39,006 bases of DNA. Origin: Candidatus Micrarchaeota archaeon CG1_02_51_15. GTDB lineage: Archaea; Micrarchaeota; Micrarchaeia; Norongarragalinales; UBA8480. The notes under the pieces were generated by a model that saw only the letters and a list, made by a program, of their open reading frames with translations, had not been told where the DNA came from and ran no database searches. The translations under genes were made by a program, and so were the position numbers. Of this stretch, positions 26,072 to 34,480 are shown in pieces. The stretch spans positions 1 to 39,006 of the forward strand of contig MNVG01000042.1 in the NCBI GenBank assembly GCA_001871495.1. Reading direction: 5' to 3'. Each line of letters starts with the position of its first letter. Positions within the stretch are counted from its first letter, which is position 1.

Positions 26072-26488
26072 TTAATGCAGCAACCCCTCGAAAAAAGCGG
26101 GTTTTTCGTGTTTTCCGAAGTAGGTGTAGAACCCGGGCTTCGACCTTATTTTCCAAGCTAGCCGTGCATGGATTACCCGCTCGTCTTCCTTCGAGGGAGC
26201 CCAGTCGTTCTTAAGCTTCGCGGGAAAACCTTTCAACGAAACCGTTTTGCGGGGCTTGAAGCCCCATCGCTTCATTTCCCGCTTGATTTCCTCAAAGCGC
26301 CGCTTCAAGTAGGCGAGCTTGTCCTTGAAGAACTTGACGTGCCCTTTTCCCAGGCAATACTTTTCCGGAATGCCTCCAGGCAACGGGTATTTCTTCACGC
26401 AGCCCAACAGCATCAGGATTTCGTCGTACTCCGCAACCAAATGCTGGTCTGCCAGCTTATGCGGGTCAACAAGGTTTATTCTAACCAC
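26072..26488 (-). CDS. Pyrimidine-dimer DNA glycosylase, T4 endonuclease V type
   Basis: Base-excision repair glycosylase/AP lyase for UV-induced cyclobutane dimers. The 138 residues equal the length of T4 DenV, and the N-terminus MVRINLVDPHKLADQHLVAE aligns closely with it: Arg3, His16 and catalytic Glu23 are present. In T4 the nucleophile is the alpha-amino group of Thr2; here residue 2 is Val, which still allows Met removal and an exposed N-terminal amine. The family is mainly viral and bacterial, so transfer is likely. It starts nine bases after the AlkD-like gene and may be cotranscribed from the feoB side. Confidence 0.88.
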   Translation of the reverse strand: MVRINLVDPHKLADQHLVAEYDEILMLLGCVKKYPLPGGIPEKYCLGKGHVKFFKDKLAYLKRRFEEIKREMKRWGFKPRKTVSLKGFPAKLKNDWAPSKEDERVIHARLAWKIRSKPGFYTYFGKHEKPAFFEGLLH

Positions 26489-26497
26489 GGGAGTTGT

Positions 26498-27153
26498 TCA
26501 CCTTATTTTTTCAAGTTCCCTTATCGCGTCGTTTGCAACCCACTTTGCTGCAGGCGAGTCCAACAGTTTTATTCGCTCGGCGGTTTTCAACGCGGCCACG
26601 CGGAGGCGCGGGTTCCGCTTTCCTATTTGGCGCAGCGCCCAGTTGACTGCTTTCTTCACGAAGTTGCGGCAGTCGGTTGACTCGCGTTCGATTGCAGGCA
26701 GGAATTGCAGGAACTTTTCGTCACTTGCTTTCTTGTCGTGCACTGCCAGAACAGCCATTAACGCGAACCCCGCGCGCTTGACGAATTCGCGGTCCATTGA
26801 ACTCCATTCTATTGCCTTTTTGTAAGCGAAAGGAGTCTTGTCGAATAGGTTCATGCAGGTCTGGCCGCAGACGTCCCACGAGTCGAAGTCCTCCGCCCAC
26901 GAGTCGGCCTGCTTTTCGGTTACGCAAGCGGGTTCGTCACCATTGACGCGAGCAGACGCGCTTCGTGCACGCCGGTTTTCCACAGTTCCAGCGCGAGCAA
27001 ATGGTTCTTGCCCGTTTTCTTGGCGAGGGCCCGGATTGCGGGGACGGGAACGCCGAGCATTTTATTCCCTTGGATTCCGAAGCGCCTCATTCCCTTGACT
27101 GCCTGCGGCTTGGCGCGGAGTTCGAGTTCATTTACCAGTTCAACCTAATTCAT
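26498..27153 (-). pseudogene. AlkD-like DNA alkylation repair gene, disrupted
   Basis: The open 161-residue frame (26498-26983) is only the C-terminal part of an AlkD-like HEAT-repeat glycosylase (DSWAEDFDSWDVC, FVKKAVNWALRQIGKRNP). The N-terminal part lies upstream in another frame: MRRFGIQGNKMLGVPVPAIR, then LALELWKTGVHEARLLASMV. The two join if one base is added near 26920-26926. At the expected start, ATG 27153 with GAAGTGA upstream, the third codon is TAG (27145-27147), so even the N-terminal frame is not open from that start. Corrected length would be about 218 codons, normal for AlkD. It lies 21 bases after feoB. Confidence 0.75.
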
Positions 27154-27174
27154 TTTTTTTTCACTTCGTTTTGG

Positions 27175-28905
27175 CTACATTACCAACGGGAGCAGCCGGT
27201 AGGCGATTCCGCCAAGGAGTATTGCAAAGCTTATTTCGAAGACGGTTACTGCAATTGCTTTTTTCCAACCGAATTCCTTGACTAGCGTAGCCACAGTGGC
27301 GGCACAAGGGATGTAGAATATCATTACTAAGGTATAGACCATCATTTGAACTGGGGACAGGAAGGCCGCAAAGTTTACCGTGCCAAACATGCTGGCCAGC
27401 ATTATCAGCGCGAGTTCCTTGCGTATTATTCCGAACAACAGGGTTATTCCCGCCGCAGCAGGAAGGCCGAGCCAACCCACGGTCACAGGCGACAACAACG
27501 ACTCTATAGGTCGCGTGAGGCCCGTCGTTTCCAGCGCGGCTATCAACAGGCTCATCGCGAGTATTATCGGGAACGCTATGACGATGAAGTGCTTTACCCT
27601 CTCGACCGACCGCCGGGTTATTGCCTTGAGTTGCGGCAGGCGGTAGGACGGCATTTCCATGATTAAGGACGCCGGCTCGTGCAGGAACGCCTTTGCAGTA
27701 AAGCGGCCCAGCACTACGACTACGAGTAGGTTGAAGGCGTACACTGCCAAGGCCCACTGCCAGCCCATGAAGGCGCCTACGACGCCGAGTATTATGACGC
27801 TGCGTGCCGCGCACGGAACCAGCGTGGCGAGGAAAGCCGTTTGGAAGCGTTCCTTGCCCGTCTCTATTATGCGGCAGCCTATGCAGGCCGGGACCGTGCA
27901 CCCGTAGCCCATGAACAACGGAATGAATGCCTTGCCGTGCAACCCCAAGCCGTGCATGAAGCCATCTGCAAGGAAAGCCATCCGCGCCAAATAACCCGTG
28001 TCCTCAAGCACTGCAAGCAGTATGTAAAATGGCAGCACGAACGGAATGGCCACTGTAAGGGCGGCAACCAACCCGTCGGCCAATCCTTTCCACAACGGGT
28101 TTTCGGTTACTCCCGGCCCAAACAGTGTTGTCGCAGCCTGTTCGAGCACTTCCAAAGTGGAGTACATCGCCTGCGCCAGCGACTCGCCGAGAGTGAATAC
28201 CGAAAAAAACAGCGCCAACGTCACTAACGCTAGCACCGCATAACCCAGCACCCCGTGCAATGCCACCGAATCGATTTTTTCCTCCAAAGACGTGGACTTG
28301 GGTTCCGAAATTGCCTGCACTTCGGAAACCAGCCCGGCTATTTGGGCGTACTTTTGTTCCGGCGAAGAAGGCCTGCGCGCAACCGCCTTGCGAGCCCGGC
28401 CTTCTTTCAATGCAATCGCCTTGCGGATTATGCCGTCGACTCCCTTGCCGTGGACGGCAACCGTTTCAACCACTTCGACGCCGAGCTTTTCGCCCAGTTT
28501 GGCCGCGTCCACGCTTATGCCCTTGCGCTTGGCAACGTCCGACAAGTTGAGTACCAGTATTACTGGAGCCCTCATTTCAAGCAACTGCAGCGTAAGGAAC
28601 AAGTTGCGTTCCAGCACCGAAGCGTCTACCACATTTATCACGGCATCCGGCTTTTCAGTCCGGATGAACTCCTCGGCAACCCTTTCTTCAGGCGAGTTCG
28701 GCGAAACAGAATAAATACCGGGCAGGTCAACTACCTCAACCGAGTAACCGCGGTAAACCAAGGTGCCGTCCGCCTTCTCAACGGTTTTTCCAGGCCAGTT
28801 GCCCACGTGCTGGCTGCCGCCCGTGAGGTAGTTGAAAATCACCGACTTGCCCACGTTGGCGTTGCCGGCCAGCGCAATCTTCAGTTTCCTCAATTTCAAT
28901 CGCAC
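27175..28905 (-). CDS. feoB: Ferrous iron transporter FeoB
   Basis: Fe(II) permease of the cell membrane. The N-terminal G domain has GNANVGKSVIFNYLTGG (G1), DLPGIYSV (G3) and NLSD (G4). A helical spacer follows and then the multi-helix membrane domain with the Gate motifs PFVLPFYILLAVLEDTGYLAR and GYGCTVPACIGCRI, and later YIPCAATVATLVKE. 576 residues is short for FeoB, mainly through a compact spacer. ATG 28905 overlaps the end of the dtxR-feoA gene by ten bases, showing coupling. It is probably iron-repressed through the operator upstream of dtxR. Confidence 0.95.
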   Translation of the reverse strand: MRLKLRKLKIALAGNANVGKSVIFNYLTGGSQHVGNWPGKTVEKADGTLVYRGYSVEVVDLPGIYSVSPNSPEERVAEEFIRTEKPDAVINVVDASVLERNLFLTLQLLEMRAPVILVLNLSDVAKRKGISVDAAKLGEKLGVEVVETVAVHGKGVDGIIRKAIALKEGRARKAVARRPSSPEQKYAQIAGLVSEVQAISEPKSTSLEEKIDSVALHGVLGYAVLALVTLALFFSVFTLGESLAQAMYSTLEVLEQAATTLFGPGVTENPLWKGLADGLVAALTVAIPFVLPFYILLAVLEDTGYLARMAFLADGFMHGLGLHGKAFIPLFMGYGCTVPACIGCRIIETGKERFQTAFLATLVPCAARSVIILGVVGAFMGWQWALAVYAFNLLVVVVLGRFTAKAFLHEPASLIMEMPSYRLPQLKAITRRSVERVKHFIVIAFPIILAMSLLIAALETTGLTRPIESLLSPVTVGWLGLPAAAGITLLFGIIRKELALIMLASMFGTVNFAAFLSPVQMMVYTLVMIFYIPCAATVATLVKEFGWKKAIAVTVFEISFAILLGGIAYRLLPLVM

Positions 28906-29486
28906 TTCCTTACGAAAACCTTTTCCGCCAGCCCGCGGCCTACGGCCAAAGAAGAACCCTTAACCTTTAACTCCACGGGCCCGCTTGCGGCCGACGCCCG
29001 TTCCACGACCACCCGCGTCCCTTGAACCACGCCCATTTCAGCAAGCCGTCTTTTGGCCGAACCTCCGACTGCAACTAACACTACCTTCCCGCACTCGCAA
29101 CGCCGCATCTCCGAAACCTTGCGCACGTCCTTCTCGCGCACAAGCTTGGCCATCGCCTTCTCGACCTCGTCGGAAACCGCGTGCTCCAAAACGCAAGCCT
29201 CGCGGTGCAGGTTCTTCCGCAACCCCAGCAAAGCCAGGAACTTTTCAATCACCCTATGGCGCCGAGTTATCTTGCGGCCCACTCCCTCTCCTGCAAGCGT
29301 AAGCGCCGCCCCGCCGTAAGGCACGCGCGAAACGAAACCCCTCGACTCCAGCTTTTTCAGCATCTCGCTGGCACTCGCCGGCGAAACCCCCAGCGCAACC
29401 GCGAGCTCGTTAGTCTTCGCCTCAAGGCCCCTCTCCTTAAGGCGGTACATCTCCTCAAGGTACTCCTCAACCTGCTGGCTCTTCAT
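28896..29486 (-). CDS. DtxR-family metal-dependent repressor fused to FeoA domain
   Basis: Residues 1-60 form the DtxR winged helix (YLEEMYRLKERGLEAKTNEL, then SPASASEMLKKLESRGFVSR). The metal-binding dimerisation domain follows (GRKITRRHRVIEKFLALLG, CVLEHAVSDEVEKAM), with Glu/His/Cys ligands. The last 70 residues are an SH3-like FeoA domain (KRRLAEMGVVQGTRVVVE). It likely represses its own promoter and feoB when Fe(II) or Mn(II) is abundant. The ATG lies four bases from a 22-bp palindrome. Confidence 0.92.
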   Translation of the reverse strand: MKSQQVEEYLEEMYRLKERGLEAKTNELAVALGVSPASASEMLKKLESRGFVSRVPYGGAALTLAGEGVGRKITRRHRVIEKFLALLGLRKNLHREACVLEHAVSDEVEKAMAKLVREKDVRKVSEMRRCECGKVVLVAVGGSAKRRLAEMGVVQGTRVVVERASAASGPVELKVKGSSLAVGRGLAEKVFVRKCD

Positions 29487-29489
29487 GCA

Positions 29490-29511
29490 AAAGTTAGGTG
29501 CACCTAACTTT
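29490..29511. promoter_or_regulatory. Perfect 22-bp palindromic DtxR-type operator
   Basis: The core TTAGGTGCACCTAA, extended by AAAG and CTTT, is a perfect 22-bp inverted repeat. It resembles DtxR/IdeR-type boxes. On the minus strand it starts at a TTTAATAAA TATA box (about 29509-29518) and ends three bases before the dtxR-feoA ATG, so a bound repressor would cover the transcription and translation start. Confidence 0.9.
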
Positions 29512-29569
29512 ATTAAACCTGCTACAACGCAAGGTTCAAAAACCGCAGCGTCGATAGTTGGATTGCCCC

Positions 29570-30463
29570 ATGAAACCGGTGCTCGCGGCGTTGTTTGCCG
29601 CGCTGTTGTTGTTCGGCTGCATCCAACAGCCCGCCGTGACCGAAGGCAACGTCAACGCCTCTGCCAAGGAATACGAAGTGAATTCCACGGGCTTCCTGCA
29701 TTACTTTCTTTCAACTCCCAACTACTCGATTTCGCAGGGCGTTGAGGCAAACGGTTCGACTTGGTATAACGTGAGTTTTCAAAGCGCGGGGTTTATGGTG
29801 TACGGTTTGCTGCGGGTTCCAAACGGAGTTAGCAAGCCGAAGGCGGTTTTGTTGCTTCCGGGCGCAATGGTGAAGAAGGAAGACGAACAGGGTTCGCTGG
29901 GAAGGAAGCTGTCGGAATGGGGTTTTGCCTCTCTGGCAATTGACGCGCGGGGAGTCGGCGAGAGTCGTTTTCCCCGTTTGTCAATGGACTTTGACTTTCA
30001 AGCCTTTTCAAAAGGCGGGGAGCCCGTGCAGCACTTGATGGTGCGGGATGCAATTGCGGCGTACAAGGTGCTTCAAAAGATTCCTGAAGTCGACGCTTCG
30101 CACGCAGTGATTGTAGGAGAGAGCTTGGGTGGGAGGCTGGCTGTGATTGCAGCTGCAGTCGAACCGTCGGTTGCAGGGGTTGTTGCAGTTAGTGCAGGGG
30201 CCTATGGCTTTCCTGCCGAAGGCGAGGCGAAGCGTTTTGTGGATTCATTCGAACCCGTGCATTACGCGGCGTTGGTGGCTCCGCGGGAATTGGTTTTCGT
30301 GCATTGTTCGGGAGACTCGGGCGTGCCGGTTTCAGCTGGACGGAAGATTTTCGACGCAGCGATTGAACCAAAAAAGTTTATTGAAGTCAATTGCAGTATT
30401 CACGGCTATAGACCGGAAATGGATGTGGACCTTGAACGCGAGCTGGGGCGCCTTAATAGGTGA
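29570..30463 (+). CDS. Secreted alpha/beta-hydrolase lipoprotein
   Basis: A 297-residue exported hydrolase. The N-terminus has a signal helix ending in a lipobox (LLLFGC), so it is probably lipid-anchored outside the cell. The fold signatures are VLLLPGAMVKKEDEQG, DARGVGES, the nucleophile elbow GESLGG (Ser near 187), an acidic residue in HCSGDSGVP and a histidine in SIHGYRPE. Probably an esterase or peptidase of the dienelactone-hydrolase/BAAT type; the substrate is unknown. The ATG at 29570 is preferred to a TTG twelve bases upstream because the signal peptide begins there. Confidence 0.82.
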   Translation: MKPVLAALFAALLLFGCIQQPAVTEGNVNASAKEYEVNSTGFLHYFLSTPNYSISQGVEANGSTWYNVSFQSAGFMVYGLLRVPNGVSKPKAVLLLPGAMVKKEDEQGSLGRKLSEWGFASLAIDARGVGESRFPRLSMDFDFQAFSKGGEPVQHLMVRDAIAAYKVLQKIPEVDASHAVIVGESLGGRLAVIAAAVEPSVAGVVAVSAGAYGFPAEGEAKRFVDSFEPVHYAALVAPRELVFVHCSGDSGVPVSAGRKIFDAAIEPKKFIEVNCSIHGYRPEMDVDLERELGRLNR

Positions 30464-30504
30464 GGGCGGCAGCGTTTTATTCAACTGAATGCAGTATTTA
30501 TCGC

Positions 30505-30966
30505 ATGGGCAGTTTTTACATTACAACCGGAAGGAAGCCTTCGGATCCTACTAGGAAGTTGGCGCGTTGGCTTGCGGCTATTTTGGGAGGCGAGACTGAG
30601 AACCGGGGTCATCGGGGTTTGGGCGAGCTTGTCGAGCGCGCGAAGGCAAAGGGTTTGAGGCGGGTTTTGTTTATTTACGAGTCGCACGGTAATCCTGCGC
30701 GTTTGGTTTTGTGGGAGGATGAGTGGCTTGAGCCCGAGGTTTGGATAAAGTCGGTGAGGTTTCATTCGGCTGCCGGCGGGAGGCTTGCGCCTGGTTTTCG
30801 GGTTGTTGCCGAAGACGATTTCGGCAAGCGGGTCAAGGGGTTGTTGGAGTTGGAGGAGCCTGAAGGCGAGGTTGTTGAGTTGCATGCGTCTGTCAAGTGT
30901 TTGAGGTTTGAGTTTTGCGGTTGCAAGGTGGGGCCTGAACTGGTTTTGAGGCAGTTTGGCGTCTGA
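30505..30966 (+). CDS. Brix-domain ribosome biogenesis protein
   Basis: A 153-residue archaeal Brix/Imp4-like protein. The N-terminal ITTGRKPSDPTRKLARWLA is the family hallmark (usually TTSRxPS), followed by IYESHGNPARLVLW and VKSVRFHSAAGG. It is presumed to act in rRNA processing or subunit assembly. The ATG at 30505 matches the family start; upstream in-frame codons are not conserved. Confidence 0.82.
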   Translation: MGSFYITTGRKPSDPTRKLARWLAAILGGETENRGHRGLGELVERAKAKGLRRVLFIYESHGNPARLVLWEDEWLEPEVWIKSVRFHSAAGGRLAPGFRVVAEDDFGKRVKGLLELEEPEGEVVELHASVKCLRFEFCGCKVGPELVLRQFGV

Positions 30967-31019
30967 AAGGGTTTTTTAATCTCGTTCGCGTTCTTGTTTT
31001 TTAGGGGGAGTGTTTTGTT

Positions 31020-32714
31020 TTGCAGTTTGAGGTTCTTGCGCAGCTGGCTTTGATTGTTGTCTGCGGCATTGTTGCAGCCCGGGCAGGCCAGCGCTTGAGG
31101 ATTCCTGCGGTTATTCCGCTTCTTTTGGCCGGTTATTTGCTTGGGCCTGACATTCTTAATTTGTTGAAGCCTGCGGAATTGGGAATCAGTTTGGAGTTGC
31201 TTGCTTCGCTGGCTGTTCCGATAATTCTTTTTTACGACGGTTTGAAGACGGACGTGCGGCATTTGGCCAGTGCGTTGCGTCCGGTTGCTGCAATCAGTAC
31301 GGTTGCCGTGTTGTTCACTGTTTTTGGAATTGGCGCGGTTGCGCATTTTGCGTTCGGCTTGTCCTGGGTTTTTTCGTTGCTTTTGGGCGCTATTCTTGCG
31401 TCGACGGATCCTGCCGCGATAATTCCGGTTTTGCGCAAACTAAGCATTTCCAAAAAGGTTTCGGGCCTTTTGGAAGGCGAGACTGCGTTTAACGACGCTG
31501 CTGCAATTTCGTTGTTTCTTGTTTTGATGGAGGTTGCTGCAGGCGAGGCGATTTCGCTTACTGCAGCCGTCGGCCAGTTTTTGTTTATCGTGATTTCCAG
31601 TGTTGCGGCCGGTTTGGCAGTGGGCTGGCTGTTCGTGCAGTTGTTTAGGGCATTGCGGGTGGAAAGCGATTTGCTTATAGTTTCGGTGATAGTGCTACTT
31701 TCTTCTTTTGGCGTGGCGGAGTATGTCGGCGGCAGCGGCGCGATTTCGGCGGTGGTGACTGCGTTGGTGGTTGCGACTTACTTCCGCGGGTCGCGTGTGG
31801 AGCCGCTTGCGCGGGCGCAGACTTTCGGCGCGTGGGATGAGATTAATTTCATAGCAATTTCAATGATTTTCATTGTTTTGGGTGCGGAAATCAGTTTGTC
31901 TGCCATTGCGCCTTTCTTGTTTGCGGGAATCTTGCTTTCGCTTGCGTTCGTGTACGTGGTAAGGCCGCTTACTGTGTTGGCAAGCATGTTTTTTGAAAAA
32001 GAGTTTTCTTTCAACGAAAAGCTGTTTATTTCGTGGGTAGGCGGGCCTAGGGGCACTGTGAGTGCGGCGTTGGCTGCAGTTGTAGCAAGCAAGGCGACTC
32101 AAGGATTGTTTCCTAAAGAGGAGGCGCAAGTGATTTTCGGAGTTACGTTGGTAGTCGTTTGTTTTACGGTGATAGTTACGTCGTTGTCGGCAAGCAGGGT
32201 TGCAAAGTTTTTGCTGGGGGCGGTCGAGGACTCGGCTGCAGAGCGTTACCGCATGCTTTCAACCGACTTGAAGGCAATGCGAATTGCGTCCAAGAAACTT
32301 AAAGACGATTGGAGCAACGGTTTGGTTTCCAACAAGATGTACCACGAGCTTAATGCGAGGTACAACCAGATGATTTTGAGCGTTTCTTCGGAAATGGCTT
32401 GCTTAACCAAGGAGAACCCGCGGCTTGAGGATAAAGAGAGGGTGTCGCACGTCAAGCGCATGCTTGCAACGCAGGTTAATGCAGTGAACGACGCTTTCGA
32501 CAACAAGGAAGTGTCAGAGTACGGTCATGCTGAACTGATGAAGAAGTATGAAGAGCGCTTGGGTCGTTTGAGCGAAGTTGAAGCAAGCGCGCCCGATTTT
32601 TCGTTGTCCAAAACGCTTTCGGAAGCCGCAACCGAAGGCCACGAGAAAGTTAGAAAGGCGTTTCAGACTGCGTTGAAGAGAAAGAGTTGGTCCAAGAATG
32701 AAGGCGGTAATTGA
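31020..32714 (+). CDS. CPA1-type Na+(K+)/H+ antiporter with cytoplasmic tail
   Basis: A 564-residue integral membrane protein. About 12 helices occupy residues 1-410 and include the exchanger motifs ILASTDPAAIIPVLRKL and ETAFNDAAAISLFLVL (the paired Asn-Asp of the ion site), and the loop WVGGPRGTVSAALA. The last 150 residues are a charged helical cytoplasmic domain. It exchanges protons for Na+ or K+, controlling pH and salt. TTG start with AGGGGGAG upstream. Its end overlaps the Pcc1 gene by 17 bases. Confidence 0.9.
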   Translation: MQFEVLAQLALIVVCGIVAARAGQRLRIPAVIPLLLAGYLLGPDILNLLKPAELGISLELLASLAVPIILFYDGLKTDVRHLASALRPVAAISTVAVLFTVFGIGAVAHFAFGLSWVFSLLLGAILASTDPAAIIPVLRKLSISKKVSGLLEGETAFNDAAAISLFLVLMEVAAGEAISLTAAVGQFLFIVISSVAAGLAVGWLFVQLFRALRVESDLLIVSVIVLLSSFGVAEYVGGSGAISAVVTALVVATYFRGSRVEPLARAQTFGAWDEINFIAISMIFIVLGAEISLSAIAPFLFAGILLSLAFVYVVRPLTVLASMFFEKEFSFNEKLFISWVGGPRGTVSAALAAVVASKATQGLFPKEEAQVIFGVTLVVVCFTVIVTSLSASRVAKFLLGAVEDSAAERYRMLSTDLKAMRIASKKLKDDWSNGLVSNKMYHELNARYNQMILSVSSEMACLTKENPRLEDKERVSHVKRMLATQVNAVNDAFDNKEVSEYGHAELMKKYEERLGRLSEVEASAPDFSLSKTLSEAATEGHEKVRKAFQTALKRKSWSKNEGGN

Positions 32715-32964
32715 AACGGGTTTCGCCAACGCGAATGCTGCAAAGAAGGCACTATCGGTGATGAAGACGACTTCGCCGAAAGCTGAAGACGAAGACGACT
32801 CGGCGGCAGTCAAGCGCGCGGAAGTAACTTTTTCTTGCAAAGGCAGTTCTTTGCATTGCGTTGTTTCTGCTAAAGATTTTACGGCCTTGCGGGCAAGGGT
32901 GACGAGTTTGCTGCGCGATTTGCGCGTGGTTTACGACGCGGCCGAGGCTGCGCAAGGGAATTAA
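32698..32964 (+). CDS. KEOPS complex subunit Pcc1
   Basis: An 88-residue protein with the Pcc1/CTAG pattern: a beta hairpin (RAEVTFSCKGSSLHCVVSAK) then DFTALRARVTSLLRDLRVVYDA. Pcc1 is the dimerising subunit of KEOPS, which makes t6A37 in ANN-decoding tRNAs. An acidic insert (KAEDEDDSAA) lies before the hairpin. It is followed by prefoldin beta, a frequent archaeal neighbour. Confidence 0.85.
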   Translation: MKAVIETGFANANAAKKALSVMKTTSPKAEDEDDSAAVKRAEVTFSCKGSSLHCVVSAKDFTALRARVTSLLRDLRVVYDAAEAAQGN

Positions 32965-33049
32965 ACTGTTGCGGTGCAATACTTATGTGCGGCTTCTTTG
33001 GTTTTAATGCCAGGGAGTTTTTTCTGATAATAGGAGAGTGGTTTAACCA

Positions 33050-33415
33050 ATGGATTCGTTGCCTGAAGACATGAAACGGGATGTAGTGGAGTTTCAACAG
33101 TTGCAACAGCAGCTGCAGATGGTTGCAATGCAACGCCAGCAGTCTTCGCTTGCTTTGGCCGAGCTGGCCAAAGCCGGAGAGGAAGTTGCCAAGAGTTCGG
33201 GCAAGTGCTATCGTTTTGCAGGTTCGGTGATGGTGCCTAAGGAAAAGGCGGCATTGGAAGCCGAGCTTAAAGAAGAGAAGGAATCGCTTGATTTGAGGCA
33301 GGGAATGTTCCAAAAGCAGGAAGACAAGCTTCGAGAACGTCTTTCGACGCTGCAGAAAAAGTTTGCCGAGTTCTCGACCAAGCAGCAGAAGCCAAGTGGA
33401 AAAGAGGCCGCGTAG
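33050..33415 (+). CDS. pfdB: Prefoldin beta subunit
   Basis: A 121-residue coiled-coil chaperone subunit: an N-terminal Gln-rich helix (EFQQLQQQLQMVAMQRQQ), a central beta hairpin (KCYRFAGSVMVPKEK) and a C-terminal helix (LDLRQGMFQKQEDKLRERLS). It assembles with alpha subunits into a hexamer that hands unfolded proteins to the thermosome. Confidence 0.92.
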   Translation: MDSLPEDMKRDVVEFQQLQQQLQMVAMQRQQSSLALAELAKAGEEVAKSSGKCYRFAGSVMVPKEKAALEAELKEEKESLDLRQGMFQKQEDKLRERLSTLQKKFAEFSTKQQKPSGKEAA

Positions 33416-33445
33416 TTTTTATTCTTGCGTTACTACTTTTTGCTT

Positions 33446-34480
33446 ATGCGCACTCTTTTGAAGGAACTGAAGGCGTTGAAGGGAAGGACGCTTTTGTCGT
33501 TCCATTCGCTTGCCGACGTTGACGCAGTCGCGTCTGCAATAGGCTTAGCTGAATTGCTGCCGCAGGCGGTTGTGAAAGCGCCTGACAAGCCTGCTTCTGC
33601 TGCCCGCAAGCTCTTGGAAGCAGTCGGCCTTTCTTTTGACTTGCTTGAACGAAGCGAGCTATCTGCTTACGATAACGCGGTTTTGGTTGATGTAAGTACT
33701 GCGGGGTTGCTTGGCGGCTTCGGAACGGAGTTCGAGGCATTTGCGCGCGCAGAGGGAAAGAAATTAGTTTGCGTCGACCACCACTTACATACGAATAGGA
33801 TTGCAGGCGCAAGCGTTCACTCGTTTGCGCACCGCTCGAGCTGCAGCGAAGTGGTTTTCGAACTATTAGCGTTGAATGGCAAGCCGTTGCGCAAGGAGGT
33901 TGCGCTTGCTTTGGCTGCGGGGATTGCTGCGGACACCGCGTTGTTTTCTTCAGGTAATGCAGCGTCTTTCCGTGCTTTTTGCGAATTGATGGAGTTCTTG
34001 GAGAAAAAAGGGGTTTCCTACGCTCAAGTGCAGGCCCTGGCTTCGCCGGCGTCGGCGTTGTCGGAAAAGATTGCAATTGCAAAGGCATTGAAGTCGGCCG
34101 AGTTTTACGCAATAGGCAAGGGAGAAAGCCGTGTTTTAGCTGGCGTTGCGCCTGCTAGCGCGTGCGAATTGGCTTGCGCCCTTGCGTTACTACCGGCTTG
34201 CGACTATGGTTTTGCGTTCAACGAGAAAGAAGGAAGGGTTTCTGCAGTGCGTTCCCGTCACTGCCTTTCTTGCGCGAGTGTCGGAAAGTTGATGGAGGTT
34301 GCCGGCAAGGCAATGGGCGGCAGCGGAGGCGGCCACGAAGCAGTTGGCGGAGCTTCAGGCAAGCCCGGCGCGGCCGAAGCGGCCGTGCGCGAGTGCGTGC
34401 GCTTGGTTGCAGATTCATTGCATACCAAAGCAGTGTTGTTGAAGGGTTGGGTTTGTTTTGAAGATTGCATTTGCAAGTGA
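33446..34480 (+). CDS. DHH/DHHA1-family phosphoesterase
   Basis: A 344-residue RecJ/NrnA-like protein. Motif I is LLSFHSLADVDAVASA, the eponymous motif is CVDHHLHTN, and the C-terminal DHHA1 domain has GSGGGHEAVGGASG for substrate binding. Such enzymes degrade short oligonucleotides, cyclic dinucleotides or single-stranded nucleic acid. The ATG at 33446 is chosen over the TTG at 33425. Its end overlaps the Mre11-like gene by 23 bases, suggesting coupled expression of two nucleases. Confidence 0.88.
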   Translation: MRTLLKELKALKGRTLLSFHSLADVDAVASAIGLAELLPQAVVKAPDKPASAARKLLEAVGLSFDLLERSELSAYDNAVLVDVSTAGLLGGFGTEFEAFARAEGKKLVCVDHHLHTNRIAGASVHSFAHRSSCSEVVFELLALNGKPLRKEVALALAAGIAADTALFSSGNAASFRAFCELMEFLEKKGVSYAQVQALASPASALSEKIAIAKALKSAEFYAIGKGESRVLAGVAPASACELACALALLPACDYGFAFNEKEGRVSAVRSRHCLSCASVGKLMEVAGKAMGGSGGGHEAVGGASGKPGAAEAAVRECVRLVADSLHTKAVLLKGWVCFEDCICK

